Of a DNA stretch of 64,000 nt, positions 1 to 10,627 are shown one piece after another. How positions within the stretch are numbered: the first letter of the stretch is position 1; the number at the start of each line of letters is the position of its first letter. Source of the DNA: Apostichopus japonicus (Eukaryota; Echinodermata; Holothuroidea; Aspidochirotida; Stichopodidae); NCBI RefSeq assembly GCF_037975245.1, contig NC_092568.1, forward strand, positions 10,379,501-10,443,500, in the 5' to 3' direction. The notes beneath the pieces were generated by a model. The model ran no database searches, was not told where the DNA came from, and was given only the letters and a program-made list of their open reading frames with translations. The translations under genes and the position numbers were made by a program.

Positions 1-194
1 GTGGATTCATAACATTGAGTACAAGATCCCTATTGTCTTTGATGGAGGTGTGTATAGCCACGTGACTGACCTGTGTTTATCATGCCATAGTGTTGTTGTA
101 ACAACGAGTTCTGGTTATACTAACAAGCACAAGTCTAGTGCATTGAAGTCATCGAAACCTCAATGCATTTTGCATTCTGGTTAACTTTATGAAC

Positions 195-570
195 CGAATT
201 TTCACCTTCATCATCTGCCCGACTCTCCAATGGCGGACGATGTGTCCTGGGGAAGGTGTCAACTGGGAGAAAGTACCCACCTCCCCTCTTAGGATTTGTA
301 TATGATTAATGGTACTTGTTGAGAAATTGTGTAAAATTTTGCAACTTTTGATGCAATTTATGTTCGAGATTTCCCCCTTTTTGATCCTCACAAATTCGGC
401 AATTTCTTATTTCTTATATTTTTACCAATTCCCCCCCCCCCTCCCAATGTTGATGTCAACCGTAATAACGTTATTTATGTTTTAGTCAGTGGCTAAATTC
501 TCGTTTCTGTAGGTCCTCATCTTTCATTGCATTCTACCGAAAATGAGAGAAAGAGAACTGGAAGTAATGA
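195..570 (+). repeat. Dispersed repeat, copy 1
   Basis: This stretch matches 6594-6978 closely in the same orientation. Shared landmarks are a TTCATCATCT segment, 'GTCAACTGGGAG', a C-run near 430, and 'CTAAATTCTCGTTTCTGTAG' at about 492-511. No coding capacity or terminal inverted repeat was recognised, so the repeat class is unknown. Copy 2 ends where an (AT)n tract starts; copy 1 runs into purine-rich DNA. Confidence 0.8.
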
Positions 571-915
571 AGGGAAAGTACGCGAGAAGGGAGAAGAGCA
601 AGGAGAGGTGAGGGGAATACAAATGAGAAGGAGATACTGGGGGGGGGGGGAGGAGTAAGAACGAGAAAGAAAAGTGGGGTGCGTTAGGGGTCCAACTCGG
701 GGGGAAGGAAGGTAACGGAGAGGAGTCATAACAGGAAGGGAAATGGCAGCAGGGAGAGCGAGCGGGAAATGTGGGACGTGTGTGGAACCCCAGCATGGGG
801 CGGATAATGGTTAGGGATATGAATGATATCTGGGAGAGGATAGAAGAAAGGGGGGTGGAGATGGTAAAGAGGAGGGGGAGGCGAGAAGGACGGCAAGGGA
901 ACAAGGGAGAGCTTC
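537..915 (+). repeat. Purine-rich (GA/G-run) low-complexity tract
   Basis: The plus strand is almost all A and G over long runs, including a G10 run near 640. The proline/serine-rich reading frames on the minus strand here come from this bias and are not treated as genes. Nothing else is recognised up to the stop codon at 1200. Confidence 0.7.
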
Positions 916-1199
916 TGTTTTGAGTACGGATACTCGACTTCTTGATCATCGAACAGAATTGCACTGAAATATCTAACGATTTTGAACACAAATACTTATC
1001 TTGAATAGTTATATAGGAAGAGATTGTGATATTATATTATAATTCCTTTCTCGAAACAACCCACCACCGCTTCTACCAGCTAATACACATACTTGTACCA
1101 CAAAGTACGCAACTCAATGCTAAAGGTATATGCGTTAAAGATCGCTTTCAAAATGTCCAGGCTGTCGAAAAGTCCATGTCGATGTCTTCACATAATGAT

Positions 1200-2759
1200 T
1201 TATTTACCCCTAAAGACACCTTTGGCAGCCTGGGATGCACGGTGCAATAGGGAGCTCCACCAGCTCTTCTCTTCTGGGGTTAGTTCGTCAAATCCCTCTG
1301 GTACTGCTTCCCCTTCCTCCGCCAAATTTCTCGCCATTAAGTTACTTGCCGGATGGTGAGCAATATGTTTAAAGGCCTTCCAGCTAAACCTCTCCTCTGG
1401 AGTTAACTCAGCCATTCTCTCATCAAAGATAGCGTCGTTCCCCGGGACTTCATTTTCAAAAGGAAGCGCTGAAATAAAAAAAATTCTGGTGTTTTGAGGA
1501 GTAATTTATTTATTTAACTATTTATTTTTATTTTTTATTATTAGTATTATTATTTATTTATTTAGTTTTAGTTTTTTTTTCTTCAAATGAACAATCAATT
1601 TCACACTTTAATACGAGTTTGCTATTACATTTGAGTCATAACAAAATAAAAGTTATTTTCAATAAAAAACATTACAAACAATCAAACAGAATTAATGGAA
1701 AAGAAATTCGCATATCCCGAAAGATTGTTTAAGCTGCGTGAAGTAACTTTACTTTGATTAATACTGTAATATCGATGTTGTGAATACTCTTGTACACTTA
1801 TTGTAAATTTACTGAAATTAATAGAAAAAAATCATCTACGACAGGAATTACACTTATGAAGTTGGCATTGTAAAAATGAAATGCGTCATATATAAAAATA
1901 AGAAAATTGTATGGGTGAGCTACATCTACACCGAAACCAAGAAATTACCTTTCTTTGAGAAGAAGAATCGCTTATTTAATAACATTTACATAGAATAATT
2001 GGGACCAAAGAGCGTCTTCATACCATGGGAAAAACCGACTTTACAAACTGTAGTTTTTGTGATATTCAGATTGAAAGGATAAAGCATCTGTTCTGGGAGT
2101 GTAGTGTTTCAAATCAAATGGAAATCGTAATGAGTTGGAAAATCAAGAACAGTGAAAACACGTCCAGCCTCCATCGGGATTCGAACCAGGGCCTCCCGCA
2201 TTGTACGCGGACACCCTAACCACTAGGCTATGGACGCTAATTGTATGTCCAGAGGTTCGAAACCGGTAAGGAAGGTCGTAATTCCACTGTTGGCGTTTGT
2301 CACCTGTATCGAACAATACTAGTTCTGTTATTGGTGACATGTTTTGCCTTACTCTAGAGATCAAACATGATGCTAACCAACTCGAAATCATTTGTGATTT
2401 CGAAAGCCGTATCTCGAAAGAGATACTTTGAACAGACTTTATGTTAATGAATGGAGGTAAACGACAAAGTCAAATGAATATATATAATTGAAATCGTAAT
2501 GAGTTGGAAAATCAAGAACAGTGAAAACACTTCCAGCCTCCACCAGGATATATATAAATTTATATATATATATATATAAATACATAGATACAGACTTACA
2601 TAGCTTACAATTAATTTCAAATTCAAAGTCATTTCTATATGTGTTTATCGGTGCTCTTACTTTAGGCCTATGGAGAAGAAAACACATTTTAAAAGACTCA
2701 CCGAGGATTGCTACGGTACAAAAGATGAGTACCAAGGCAGAACACCGGATAACCGACAT
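1200..2759 (-). CDS. Small secreted peptide precursor, two exons, 108 aa
   Basis: Exon 1 codes from the ATG at 2757-2759 to 2702 and ends at a CTCG|GTGAGT donor. Exon 2 runs 1468-1200, after a T-rich tract ending TTTCAG. The split codon G|CG gives Ala20 and the 327-nt CDS stays open. Residues 1-20 form a signal peptide with a hydrophobic core of about residues 8-20. Residues 21-45 are acidic, ending ELTPEE; 46-67 are basic with SWKAFKHIAHH; 68-86 are acidic and again end ELTPEE; 87-108 are basic with SWW, ending in Gly-Lys. A lone basic residue (R46, K87) follows each ELTPEE, a possible processing site; no dibasic site is present. Gly107-Lys108 could yield a C-terminal amide after Lys removal. 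I recognise no family. An antimicrobial-type or neuropeptide-type precursor is inferred from architecture only. The stop overlaps an AATAAA. A possible acceptor (TCGTTGCAG) upstream of the ATG hints at a 5' UTR exon. Confidence 0.7.
2117..2245 (-). mobile_element. tRNA-derived SINE
   Basis: Read on the minus strand, the head has a Pol III A box (TAGCCTAGTGG) and B box (GGTTCGAATCC) in tRNA spacing. The body runs toward lower coordinates and ends in CACTGTTCTTGATTTTCCAA. A 5'-truncated copy of the same body lies at 2486-2552. It lies inside the peptide-gene intron, in the same orientation as the gene. Confidence 0.75.
2486..2552 (-). mobile_element. Truncated SINE copy
   Basis: About 65 bp match 2122-2180 almost base for base (AATCGTAATGAGTTGGAAAA and the following CTTCCAGCCTCCACC). 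The match breaks at the B box, where an AT dinucleotide run begins. This is a head-truncated copy of the neighbouring SINE. Confidence 0.75.
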
Positions 2760-3046
2760 GATGAGGTTTTGAAATGATGAAGTTCAGTATTGTGTACAAT
2801 GTCTGCAACGATGGGCTACGACAGAGCGAATGATTAGAAAGGAGAACTTCTAACGCTCTTTTATGCAGAAGAAAACTTCTAAGGTCATCAATTTGGAATT
2901 GTTTGTCAGCACTGAGGGCAAAATAAATCACTTATTTTATGATACTTTCCTTGGCATGTGTTCTAAGCAGTAGATCAAGTAACCTACACCTTTACATTAT
3001 CAAGACATCATGACAATGATTGCACTCTGTCAATAATCAAAATATG

Positions 3047-4293
3047 ATCAATTGGCTGTACCATAAATTATTACAAAGTGTAAGGCTATACGTTAATAGA
3101 GGTTAATAGAGACAAAGGTTAAAGGTAAACAATGGATGTAGCGTATTTCCTTCCTGGTTGATGCTTCGCCGGGTATAATAAATCCTTCGTTTAGGGTAAT
3201 GATTCATGTACATAGGCGTAGGAGGCGGGGGGTGTTGGGGGGCTGCGTCCCCAACCCCCCTTTTTTTTTAAATTCGTGCAATATGCTGAGAATTTTTCGG
3301 GCACCTACTGAAAGAAAAATAATTTGCAATGTGTTTTTCAATGGTTAAACTGATATTATTATCATCATTAGTATTGTAACGACTACCCCAATAAGTTTGA
3401 ACAATATGGAAGGGTAAAAATACGGTTAATGATTGTATGTTATTGGCACGTGATGTACTAACCGATGAATGCCTATGTGATATGCACATTAACATGTTCA
3501 ACGCGCGAAAATTTTTGGTTTGTACATTTTTCGGGCAAGTCGTTATATAGCCCCCAAATCAAATTAGGCTCCTTCGCCTTTGTTCATGTAGAATTTGATA
3601 AATCTACAAACCTCAATTTGCAAATAGCAATGGAGTTGTTCGCTACACCAATTTGTTGGTTGCGATTCGTTTAGTTCATTTGCACTACTGAGGTGCCTAG
3701 CAGAAAGCTTTTCTTAATTTCAAGGAACCATGAAAATATTGCAAAACAAGCGAACATTAACCAAAAGGGCCTACTTATTCGAGGTATTATTTTGGACTAT
3801 TCTTTGAAGTTTTTCAATATTTAAGAGGGCATCTCTAACATGTGACATCTGACAATACACTATAAGTCAAACTTTCGACGTTCTATTATTGAAAGATTTA
3901 TGAAAATCTGAAAAATTCAATACCTTTTCGAAATCAATGTTCTACCGTAATTTTACAGAAAGATTCGAAACGATTTTTTTGCCAAACCTCGGTTTTTTTC
4001 TGAAATCTAAACTTTTTGGTTTAAAAAGTACGAATTGTCTACGGTATTTCGAATGCTTATACCGACATTCCGACGTAATTATTCAAAATGTTGGGATTTT
4101 TATCTCGAAAGTTTGCCTTATGTCTTAAATACTGTCAGAATATTTCGTGGCATTTTGTTTGAAATTGTAAGTTTCGTGACATAATTTTCTCATGAACCGT
4201 ACAAAGTACAGTGCTTGATCGAAATATTAGCTTCTGAAATCACAATATCGCATTTCTGTCGAGATTTCGAGTAAAAACTTGAAGGAATACTTT
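3047..4293 (+). repeat. Duplicated block, copy 1 (contains a MITE)
   Basis: The block is matched in order and orientation by 5268-6290. Landmarks are 'GATCAATTGGCTGTACCATA', 'GATGCTTCGCCGGGTATAAT', 'GCAAATAGCAATGGAGTTGT' and 'CTGACAATACACTATAAGTC'. The offset is about 2222 bp at the left and about 1977 bp at the right. The change is explained mostly by the MITE at 3211-3582 in this copy and a segment of about 140 bp unique to copy 2. No long ORF or terminal repeat identifies it. Confidence 0.85.
3211..3582 (+). mobile_element. hAT-like MITE (family A), 372 bp, with 8-bp TSD
   Basis: It is flanked by exact 8-bp direct repeats TTCATGTA (3203-3210 and 3583-3590). Terminal inverted repeats are CATAGGCGTAGGAGGC at the left and, reversed, CAAAGGCGAAGGAGCC at the right. 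A GGGGGGCTGCGTCCCC hairpin lies just inside the left end. The same family is at 9055-9444 and 62664-63083. It carries no transposase and depends on an enzyme encoded elsewhere. Confidence 0.9.
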
Positions 4294-5267
4294 TGATATA
4301 ATATTAAACGTAAGTATTGGTAATTCTCTCGATTTCGAATCATATGTCATCATATGTACTTCGATTTGTGATCTTTAAAAAAATATTGTTGATAGCATAT
4401 CGAAATATATGTTCTCTTGTGGCCAGTAGGCAGTTTTCTCGAAGGGAAGCTTTTGAGTAGATTAATAAATTCTCTAACTGGAGTACGCCAGTACGCTGAG
4501 AAATTGCCGCTGTTCTTAAAGAGAACGCGCAGTCTTTCTGTAAAATACACCGACGGTAACAGAGGAAAAGGAATGACCAATGAGAATTAGTACCCTTATG
4601 ACTTATCAATGTGACTTAAGCGTAGCTCTTAAGAATAAGGTAAATCATGACTCCAACCAAATTTTAATCAGCAAAATCAAAGACCGTACAAACAGGAGGA
4701 ATTTGTTTTCTCGCAATCAGAACTTTTGACGTCGGTTAGAGCAGAGATATAAGTTTTGGAACATATTTGGTGGCGATGTCTTGTACGAGATGTCGCAAGA
4801 AACAGCAACAACAATTTGCTCACTTTGAAGAACAAAATGATTAAAAATGAGCAAAAGCAAAAAATACCTGTTGCTCAAATCGGCAATTCTTATATTCAGT
4901 CTATAAGTAAATAGAGTATGGTACAATGTTTAGTTTGCGTAAGAAACGCTAAAAAGCGATATTTGGAAGTAAATATTGTTTCTGTGATTATTGTTACAAA
5001 ACTTAAAGTTGTTCAAGGTTCTAATCTTAATAATATAAGAAAAGTATGATGACGTTTTATAATAAATACTTCCCAAATGCAGCTAATACAAGATCTTGGT
5101 TGTAAACTACAATCGTTACATTTTTAAACCACAGAAAAGGGGATACATTTGGGAAAATGAAGGAATTTAGGTTCGCGTCAAAATGCAATTATATGTTGGC
5201 ATTTAATTTATTCTTGGTTAACCTAAAGCATATTCAATTAAAGATATAATACCATTACAAGACAAAA
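4294..5267. other. No feature recognised between the duplicated blocks
   Basis: AT-rich sequence with no convincing exon, tRNA head or terminal repeat. The short frames at 4340-4609 and 4717-4926 lack splice support and look random. Confidence 0.6.
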
Positions 5268-6290
5268 TATGATCAATTGGCTGTACCATAAATTATTACA
5301 AAGTGTAAGGCTATCCGTAAGTAGAGGTAAAAACATGTCCTTTCCCCATCGAGTAACTAATTTATTGTACTTCAATCAGGGAGTTGTTATCAGGGAGTTG
5401 TTATGGAACAACTCCCTGCTTCAATATATTCGGGAAATGTCCAAAGCTAATTCACTTGACATTTGACAAAGGTTAAAGGCAAACAATGGATGAAACTATT
5501 TCCTTCCTGGTCGATGCTTCGCCGGGTATAATAAATCCTTCGTTTAGGGTAATGACTCATTTCGAATTTTATTAATCTAAAAACCTCAATTTGCAAATAG
5601 CAATGGAGTTGTTCGCAACACCATTTTGTTGGTTGCGATTCTTTTATGTTCATTTGCACTGCTGAGGGTGCCTAGCAGAAAGCTTTTCTATCTTTCAATG
5701 TACTATGAAAATATTGAAAAACTAGCACAAAATAGTAAAAAGGGCCTACTTATTCGAGGTATTATTTTGGACTATTCTTTGAAGTGTTAAAATAGTTAAG
5801 AGGGCACCCCTAACATGTGACATCTGACAATACACTATAAGTCAAACTTTCGACGTTCTTTTATTGAAAGATTTTTGAAAAACTGAAAAATAAAATACCT
5901 TTTCGAAATCAAAGTTCTACCGAAATTTTACAGAAAGATTCGAAATGAATCTTTTTTCCAAACCTCGCCTTTTTCTGAAATCTAAACTTTTTGGTTTAAG
6001 TCGTACGAATTGTCTACCGGTGTTACGAAAGCTTATACCGACATTCCGACGATAGTATTCAAAATGTTGGGATCTTTATCTCGAAAGTTTGCCTTATGTC
6101 TTAAATATGGTTAGAATATTTCGTGGCATTTTGTTAGAACTTGTGAGTTTTGTGACATCATTTCACCAAGAACCATACAAAGTACAATGCTTGATCGAAA
6201 TATTAGCTTCTGAAATCACTACATCGCATTTCTGTCGAGATTTCGAATAAAAAGTCGAAGGAATAATGAGATATATTATAAAACGAAAAG
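5268..6290 (+). repeat. Duplicated block, copy 2 (empty site)
   Basis: Counterpart of 3047-4293. At the position of the copy-1 MITE it reads straight through (GGGTAATGACTCATTTCGAA at about 5547-5566), so this copy preserves the unoccupied site. It also holds about 140 bp absent from copy 1 (5322-5465), including the hairpin at 5391-5418. Confidence 0.85.
5391..5418. repeat. Perfect 12-bp hairpin
   Basis: CAGGGAGTTGTT (5391-5402), a 4-nt spacer, then AACAACTCCCTG (5407-5418) form a perfect inverted repeat. The left arm is also duplicated directly at 5377-5388. Its role is unknown. Confidence 0.85.
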
Positions 6291-6593
6291 TTTAATATTT
6301 GATTTCCTAGTATTTTTTACGCTATTACAAAGAACCCAACTGAATGATATAGCACTGATGTGAAGTGCATCCCTGGGTAAGAAATGAGGGTTCAGAAACA
6401 TGCTACTTCCGGCACCTGCCTCTTTCAGAAATGGGGATGTGCCTCACCCACCCCATAACCCACCGGTCCTCTGTTGCTACGCCTATGTATTGCATTGGAT
6501 TATGGAAAATATATACAGCACTTACTCCACATCTCGAGGCCTTTTAACAAACTTCATACAATAAAGTCTTATTTAAACGGATTAACTTGATGA
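6291..6593. other. No gene recognised
   Basis: Sequence between the duplicated block and dispersed repeat copy 2. It contains 'GCTACGCCTATG' near 6476, which resembles a family A MITE right end, but no matching left end was found. Confidence 0.4.
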
Positions 6594-6978
6594 TCGTAAT
6601 TTTAACCTTCATCATCTACCCTATTCTCCAGAGGCGGGCGATGTGACCTGGGGAAAGGTGTCAACTGGGAGGAGGTAACCAACCCCTCCCATTTCAGGAA
6701 TTTTGTATGATTAATGGGTACTTGTTGAGAAAATGTATAATATTTTGCAACTTTTAATGTTATTTATATTCGAGATAAGTTCCCACTTTTGTATCCTCAC
6801 AAATATCGGCAATTTCTTCTTTCTTCTTCTCGATTATTTTTTACGACCCCCCTCCCAATGTTTATGTCAACCATAAGAAGTTCTCTCTTTTTTTTTTATC
6901 AGTGGCTAAATTCTCGTTTCTGTAGGTCCTCATCTTCATTGCGTTCTACCGCAAATGAAAGAAAGAGAACTGGAAGTA
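6594..6978 (+). repeat. Dispersed repeat, copy 2
   Basis: Direct-orientation match to 195-570, about 6.4 kb downstream, diverged by scattered substitutions and small indels. It ends at GGAAGTAATG, after which an (AT)n microsatellite replaces the continuation seen in copy 1. Confidence 0.8.
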
Positions 6979-7079
<101 letters not shown>

Positions 7080-7484
7080 TATATATAAGTATTTATATAT
7101 ATATATAAAAACATATAGATATACGCATACACACACTCATCCGCCTGCATTACTTCATAGGTTACGATTATCATCGAAACCAAAAACAAGCCGGAAAATT
7201 TCGGCCTCCTTAAATTTGGTCAAAACCACTTTCCTCAGAGCATTTTGAATTACGAATTTGAAAGTATTTTGTGAATGCATCTGTTAACAACACTGCAAAT
7301 GATGTCATGTGGGCAAATTTGTTGAGATGGTTTTGTTCTTCACAATATTTAACATATTCACAAAGGGTGGGAGGGAGGGGGGGGGGGGTTGCACTTCGAC
7401 GGTATTCTCAATTCAGAGAACCTTAATAGCTATGGAACGCCAAAGGGGCAATGTATTTTGTCGTCTCCGTCGAGTTTGTCCACT

Positions 7485-7558
7485 TCGATGTTGTTGCTTC
7501 GATCGAGTTTGTTGCCTCGATCGAGCTTGTTGCCTCGATCGAGTTTGTTGCCTCGAGT
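7485..7558 (+). repeat. 18-19 bp tandem repeat (about 4 units)
   Basis: Units of the form TTTGTTGCCTCGATCGAG are repeated head to tail, with one base change per unit and a shortened last unit. Each holds the palindrome CGATCG. Confidence 0.85.
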
Positions 7559-7562
7559 TTGG

Positions 7563-7711
7563 TGTACAGTCAATACATAAAAGATAACAAGGTATCACGC
7601 TGCATTACTGTCTGCATTTTGTAGCTGACAATAAGAAAATTTCACTTGCAAGAACGGAAAGTAAACTTTTTCAGAGCGCGGCATGCGGTTTGGGGCGAGT
7701 CTTCAATGCCT
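7563..7711 (+). mobile_element. TTAA-type MITE, 5'-truncated copy
   Basis: It matches the right part of the element at 41671-42024, through 'CATTACTGTCTGCATTTTGT' and 'GGGGCGAGTCTTCAATGCCT'. It ends exactly at TTAA (7712-7715). The left part is missing. Confidence 0.75.
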
Positions 7712-7725
7712 TTAAAGGATAAAAG

Positions 7726-8249
7726 AACCAGATGATTATAGTTGAAAAATAAAGATTTACAGAGCATTTGCCATAATGACTTCAGAGACCACCCACTGTG
7801 ATCAAATTCCAGAGAAGAAGAAATTTAGCCAGTCAAATAAAATTTCATTCAATCAACCATATCTTGTTATGCCATAGTTAGTGACATGAAATTGAAATGG
7901 GGGTAATTAAATAATACTGTGGAATATTTTCCCTCTTTCATACAAGTGTCGCATTGTCCCCCACCTTCGGCCTGGGAAGTGTTAGACCACTGTTACACGT
8001 GTTCACCCCCTTTACAAACTCACACGACATTTACAGGTTATTATGGACCAAATTTTGTCTAAATATGCCTCAGATTAATGCACTGTTTGAATGCGAATGC
8101 AAACGTTTTCCTACCACCTCCCAAACAACCATTTGACATCCTTTATTATTTCACTGATGTGAATGTTGTGTCATGTTTTGGTAGCTAAGGAGCTTCAGTC
8201 AATATTATTGCAGGTGATGTAAAAGTGGTAATTTAATAATACCTAATTA
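7726..8249. other. No feature recognised
   Basis: No exon signature, tRNA head or terminal repeat was found. Short frames here have no splice context. Confidence 0.5.
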
Positions 8250-8469
8250 ATGATTAAAACTATATCACTCTCTATTTCACCGGGGATCATGAGATCCCCG
8301 GTTCGATTCCCCGCCGACAGCAAGGTGTGTCGTCTGGCAAGGGTGTTGTTCAATAACAACTTCCCGACATGGACGTTAAATGGATGTGTGCCGAGAGATT
8401 GGCTTCGGTCAGCTTGCGAGTCTATAAGCCTCCATGGCTTCTTTCGCGAGTTCCTGCTTGCGGGAAGAT
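8250..8469 (+). mobile_element. tRNA-derived SINE, family with 'GCGAGTTCCTGCTTGC' tail
   Basis: The head contains a B box (GGTTCGATTCC) at about 8300. The body carries CATGGACGTTAAATGGATGT and CTTCGGTCAGCTTGCGAG, and the 3' end is TTCGCGAGTTCCTGCTTGC. A longer copy with a recognisable A box lies inverted at 60947-61168. The tail here runs directly into the (ATAC)n tract. Confidence 0.8.
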
Positions 8470-8663
8470 CACATATACATACATACATACATACATACAT
8501 ACATACATACATACATACATACATACATACATACATACATACATACATACATACATACATACATACATACATACATACATACATACATACATACATACAT
8601 ACATACATACATACATACATACATACATACATACATACATACATACATACATACATACATACA

Positions 8664-8692
<29 letters not shown>
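8470..8692. repeat. (ATAC)n microsatellite
   Basis: More than 50 uninterrupted tetranucleotide units begin directly at the 3' end of the SINE, so the array probably grew from its tail. The Tyr-Ile-His-Thr and Met-Tyr-Val-Cys frames here are spurious. Confidence 0.97.
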
Positions 8693-8694
<2 letters not shown>

Positions 8695-8812
8695 TTGCTT
8701 GCTATATCTTCCAGCGATTTGCCAAACCTACTAGGACCAACTGTAAAGTGTAGTCTCACATCGTACTTCAAAACACTCGTACTGATTGCAAGAAAATTTC
8801 CATCCTATGTAT

Positions 8813-9599
8813 CAGGGGTTCCCTAACTGGGGTGCATGAACCCCAGGAGGTGCGTGAGTCCATCCCAGGGGATTCGTGAGACGTTTCTGAAAGTCTAAAC
8901 TAGAGTACTATTTGTTGAACTAAAATCTGATATATCATATAATTTAGTAATGTACTAAAGTCGTACCTATCGATAAACTCTTTTCGCGTTCCATACGCAT
9001 ATGTTGCCATTGTAGTACCATACCGTTGGTGTACGCATGACAGTACGTTGTGAACATAGGCGCAGGAGGCGTGGGGGGGTGGGGGCTGGGATGCAGCCCC
9101 CAACCAATTTTTTTTTGACAATTCGGGCAATATGCTGAGAATTTTTCGGGCACCTACTGAAAGAAATATAAATTGCAATGTGTTTTTCTATGGTTAAACT
9201 GATATTGTTATTATCATTATTATTGTAACATTTTGCCCCAGAATGATAACTAATATGGAAGGGTATTAAGACGGCAAATGATTGTATGTATTTGGCATGC
9301 AATGTAATAACCGATGCATGCCTATATGATATGCACATTAACACGATGCACACGCGCGTAGCGCGCGAAGAATGTTGGTTATGTTTTTCGGGCTAGTCGT
9401 GACAGACCCCCCCCCCCCCAACAAAAAAGGCTCCTATGCCTATGGATGTGAAGATAATGAAATTGATCTTTTACGAAGAAATGTTATGCGTATTATAGTA
9501 TAATAATGACCCAGACCGTGTCTCGAAAAAAATTGGGAGTTCGTGGACAACTGTGACATCCACAGGGGGTTCATAGAGAGATAAAGTAAGGGAACCGTG
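8813..9599 (+). mobile_element. Non-autonomous hAT-like element carrying a nested MITE
   Basis: The left end CAGGGGTTCCCTAACT and the reversed right end CACGGTTCCCTTACT form inverted repeats of a type common in hAT elements. Flanks CTATGTAT (8805-8812) and CTATATAC (9600-9607) agree at 6 of 8 positions, a decayed 8-bp duplication. Without the insert at 9055-9444 it is about 390 bp and non-coding. Confidence 0.65.
9055..9444 (+). mobile_element. hAT-like MITE (family A), 390 bp, nested
   Basis: Same family as 3211-3582. The left end is CATAGGCGCAGGAGGC, the right end GGCTCCTATGCCTATG. Flanks GTTGTGAA and GATGTGAA match at 7 of 8 positions. The interior aligns throughout, including TTTTTCGGGCACCTACTGAA and the GCGCGTAGCGCGCG palindrome near 9354. 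It lies inside the 8813-9599 element. Confidence 0.87.
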
Positions 9600-9607
9600 C
9601 TATATAC

Positions 9608-10627
9608 CAAATAGAAACATCATATCCATACAGCTTATAACGTCTGTACTTAGTCTAGTGCTTCGAAGAGTGAGATGAAATCGCAGTATTTAAAGGTAGT
9701 CAGTATAGGCCCCAAATTATAGCACTCTTTAATTGTTTGAAGTTTCCAAAAAAAGTACTTTCCTGGAGGTCTTTAGTCTCCAAATTGTTCTCAGATATTT
9801 TTAAGATACACACAAGATGACTGAATGTCCCAGCGATGAGATGTCCTCAATGGTTGTAATAAAGACAGTTGAAGAGATTTAACCAGAGGTGACCATATTT
9901 GAATATTTAGCATATTTGGGGCCAATACAGCATACATTTAAAGACTTGTAGCAATTCGGTGCAAGCGAACGAACCGATGGTGAATTGTGTACCAACACCT
10001 CAAGTTTCTTCATCTCTCAAAACAAGCAATAATGTAGCAAGTTGCATTGCCTCAATAGGCTCAAGAAGTACGGTATTGTATGATACTACATGTGATTGCA
10101 GTATTTCTCGGGTTAGGGTTAATCCTATGGGTTAATCCTAACCATAGGGGTTTCCCGGTCCACAAGATACGTCACTCATTGGGTTGTATCATACATGATG
10201 ACATTGTTTGTAGAAATTTCAGGCTTAATCCCAGTTCATGATCGTCTGCATAAAGTATAATTGTAAAGGGTGACAACTTACAGCAAGAACTCTCTTCCAA
10301 GCATAATCTTAAGCAACCTTTTTTGAATAAGAAGATTTCACGGAACCCGTTTTTCTTTTACTGCTTGCTTCGAAGTCATCGATATATCGGGGCATAAGCC
10401 TATTGTACATTTACGTCTTGAAAGGAAACGACATTCTTACTGCTTGCTGCAATGATACCAAAGACATTGAAGCGTGAGCTTCTTGTAAATAAAGATATTC
10501 AGATCCGTTGTTCTAATGAGAGTAAAACGGGATGAATAGAGATTTCGTTGAAGGCAGTGTCGTTCACTGTTACCAATATATTGTATCCAACCAACAATAC
10601 CAATTTAAGCGCATAGAAAGTTAACTC
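9608..10627. other. No feature recognised
   Basis: No supported exon. A short GGGTTAGGGTTAATCC motif with a 7-bp inverted partner occurs near 10,110-10,145. It is telomere-like but far too short to be a telomeric array. Confidence 0.5.

Noticed and set aside
2150-2240. Possible functional tRNA gene
   Set aside because: The boxes are good, but the sequence runs on into a repeated body found again at 2486-2552, so it is a SINE head.
8470-8692. Regularly spaced repeats as a CRISPR-like array
   Set aside because: Simple tetranucleotide repeat without spacers, in a eukaryotic genome.
8243-8826. ORFs with tens of Tyr-Ile-His-Thr or Met-Tyr-Val-Cys repeats
   Set aside because: They are translations of the (ATAC)n microsatellite and SINE tail; present in several frames on both strands.
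10105-10150. Telomere-like GGGTTAGGGTTA motif
   Set aside because: Only two units; not an array.
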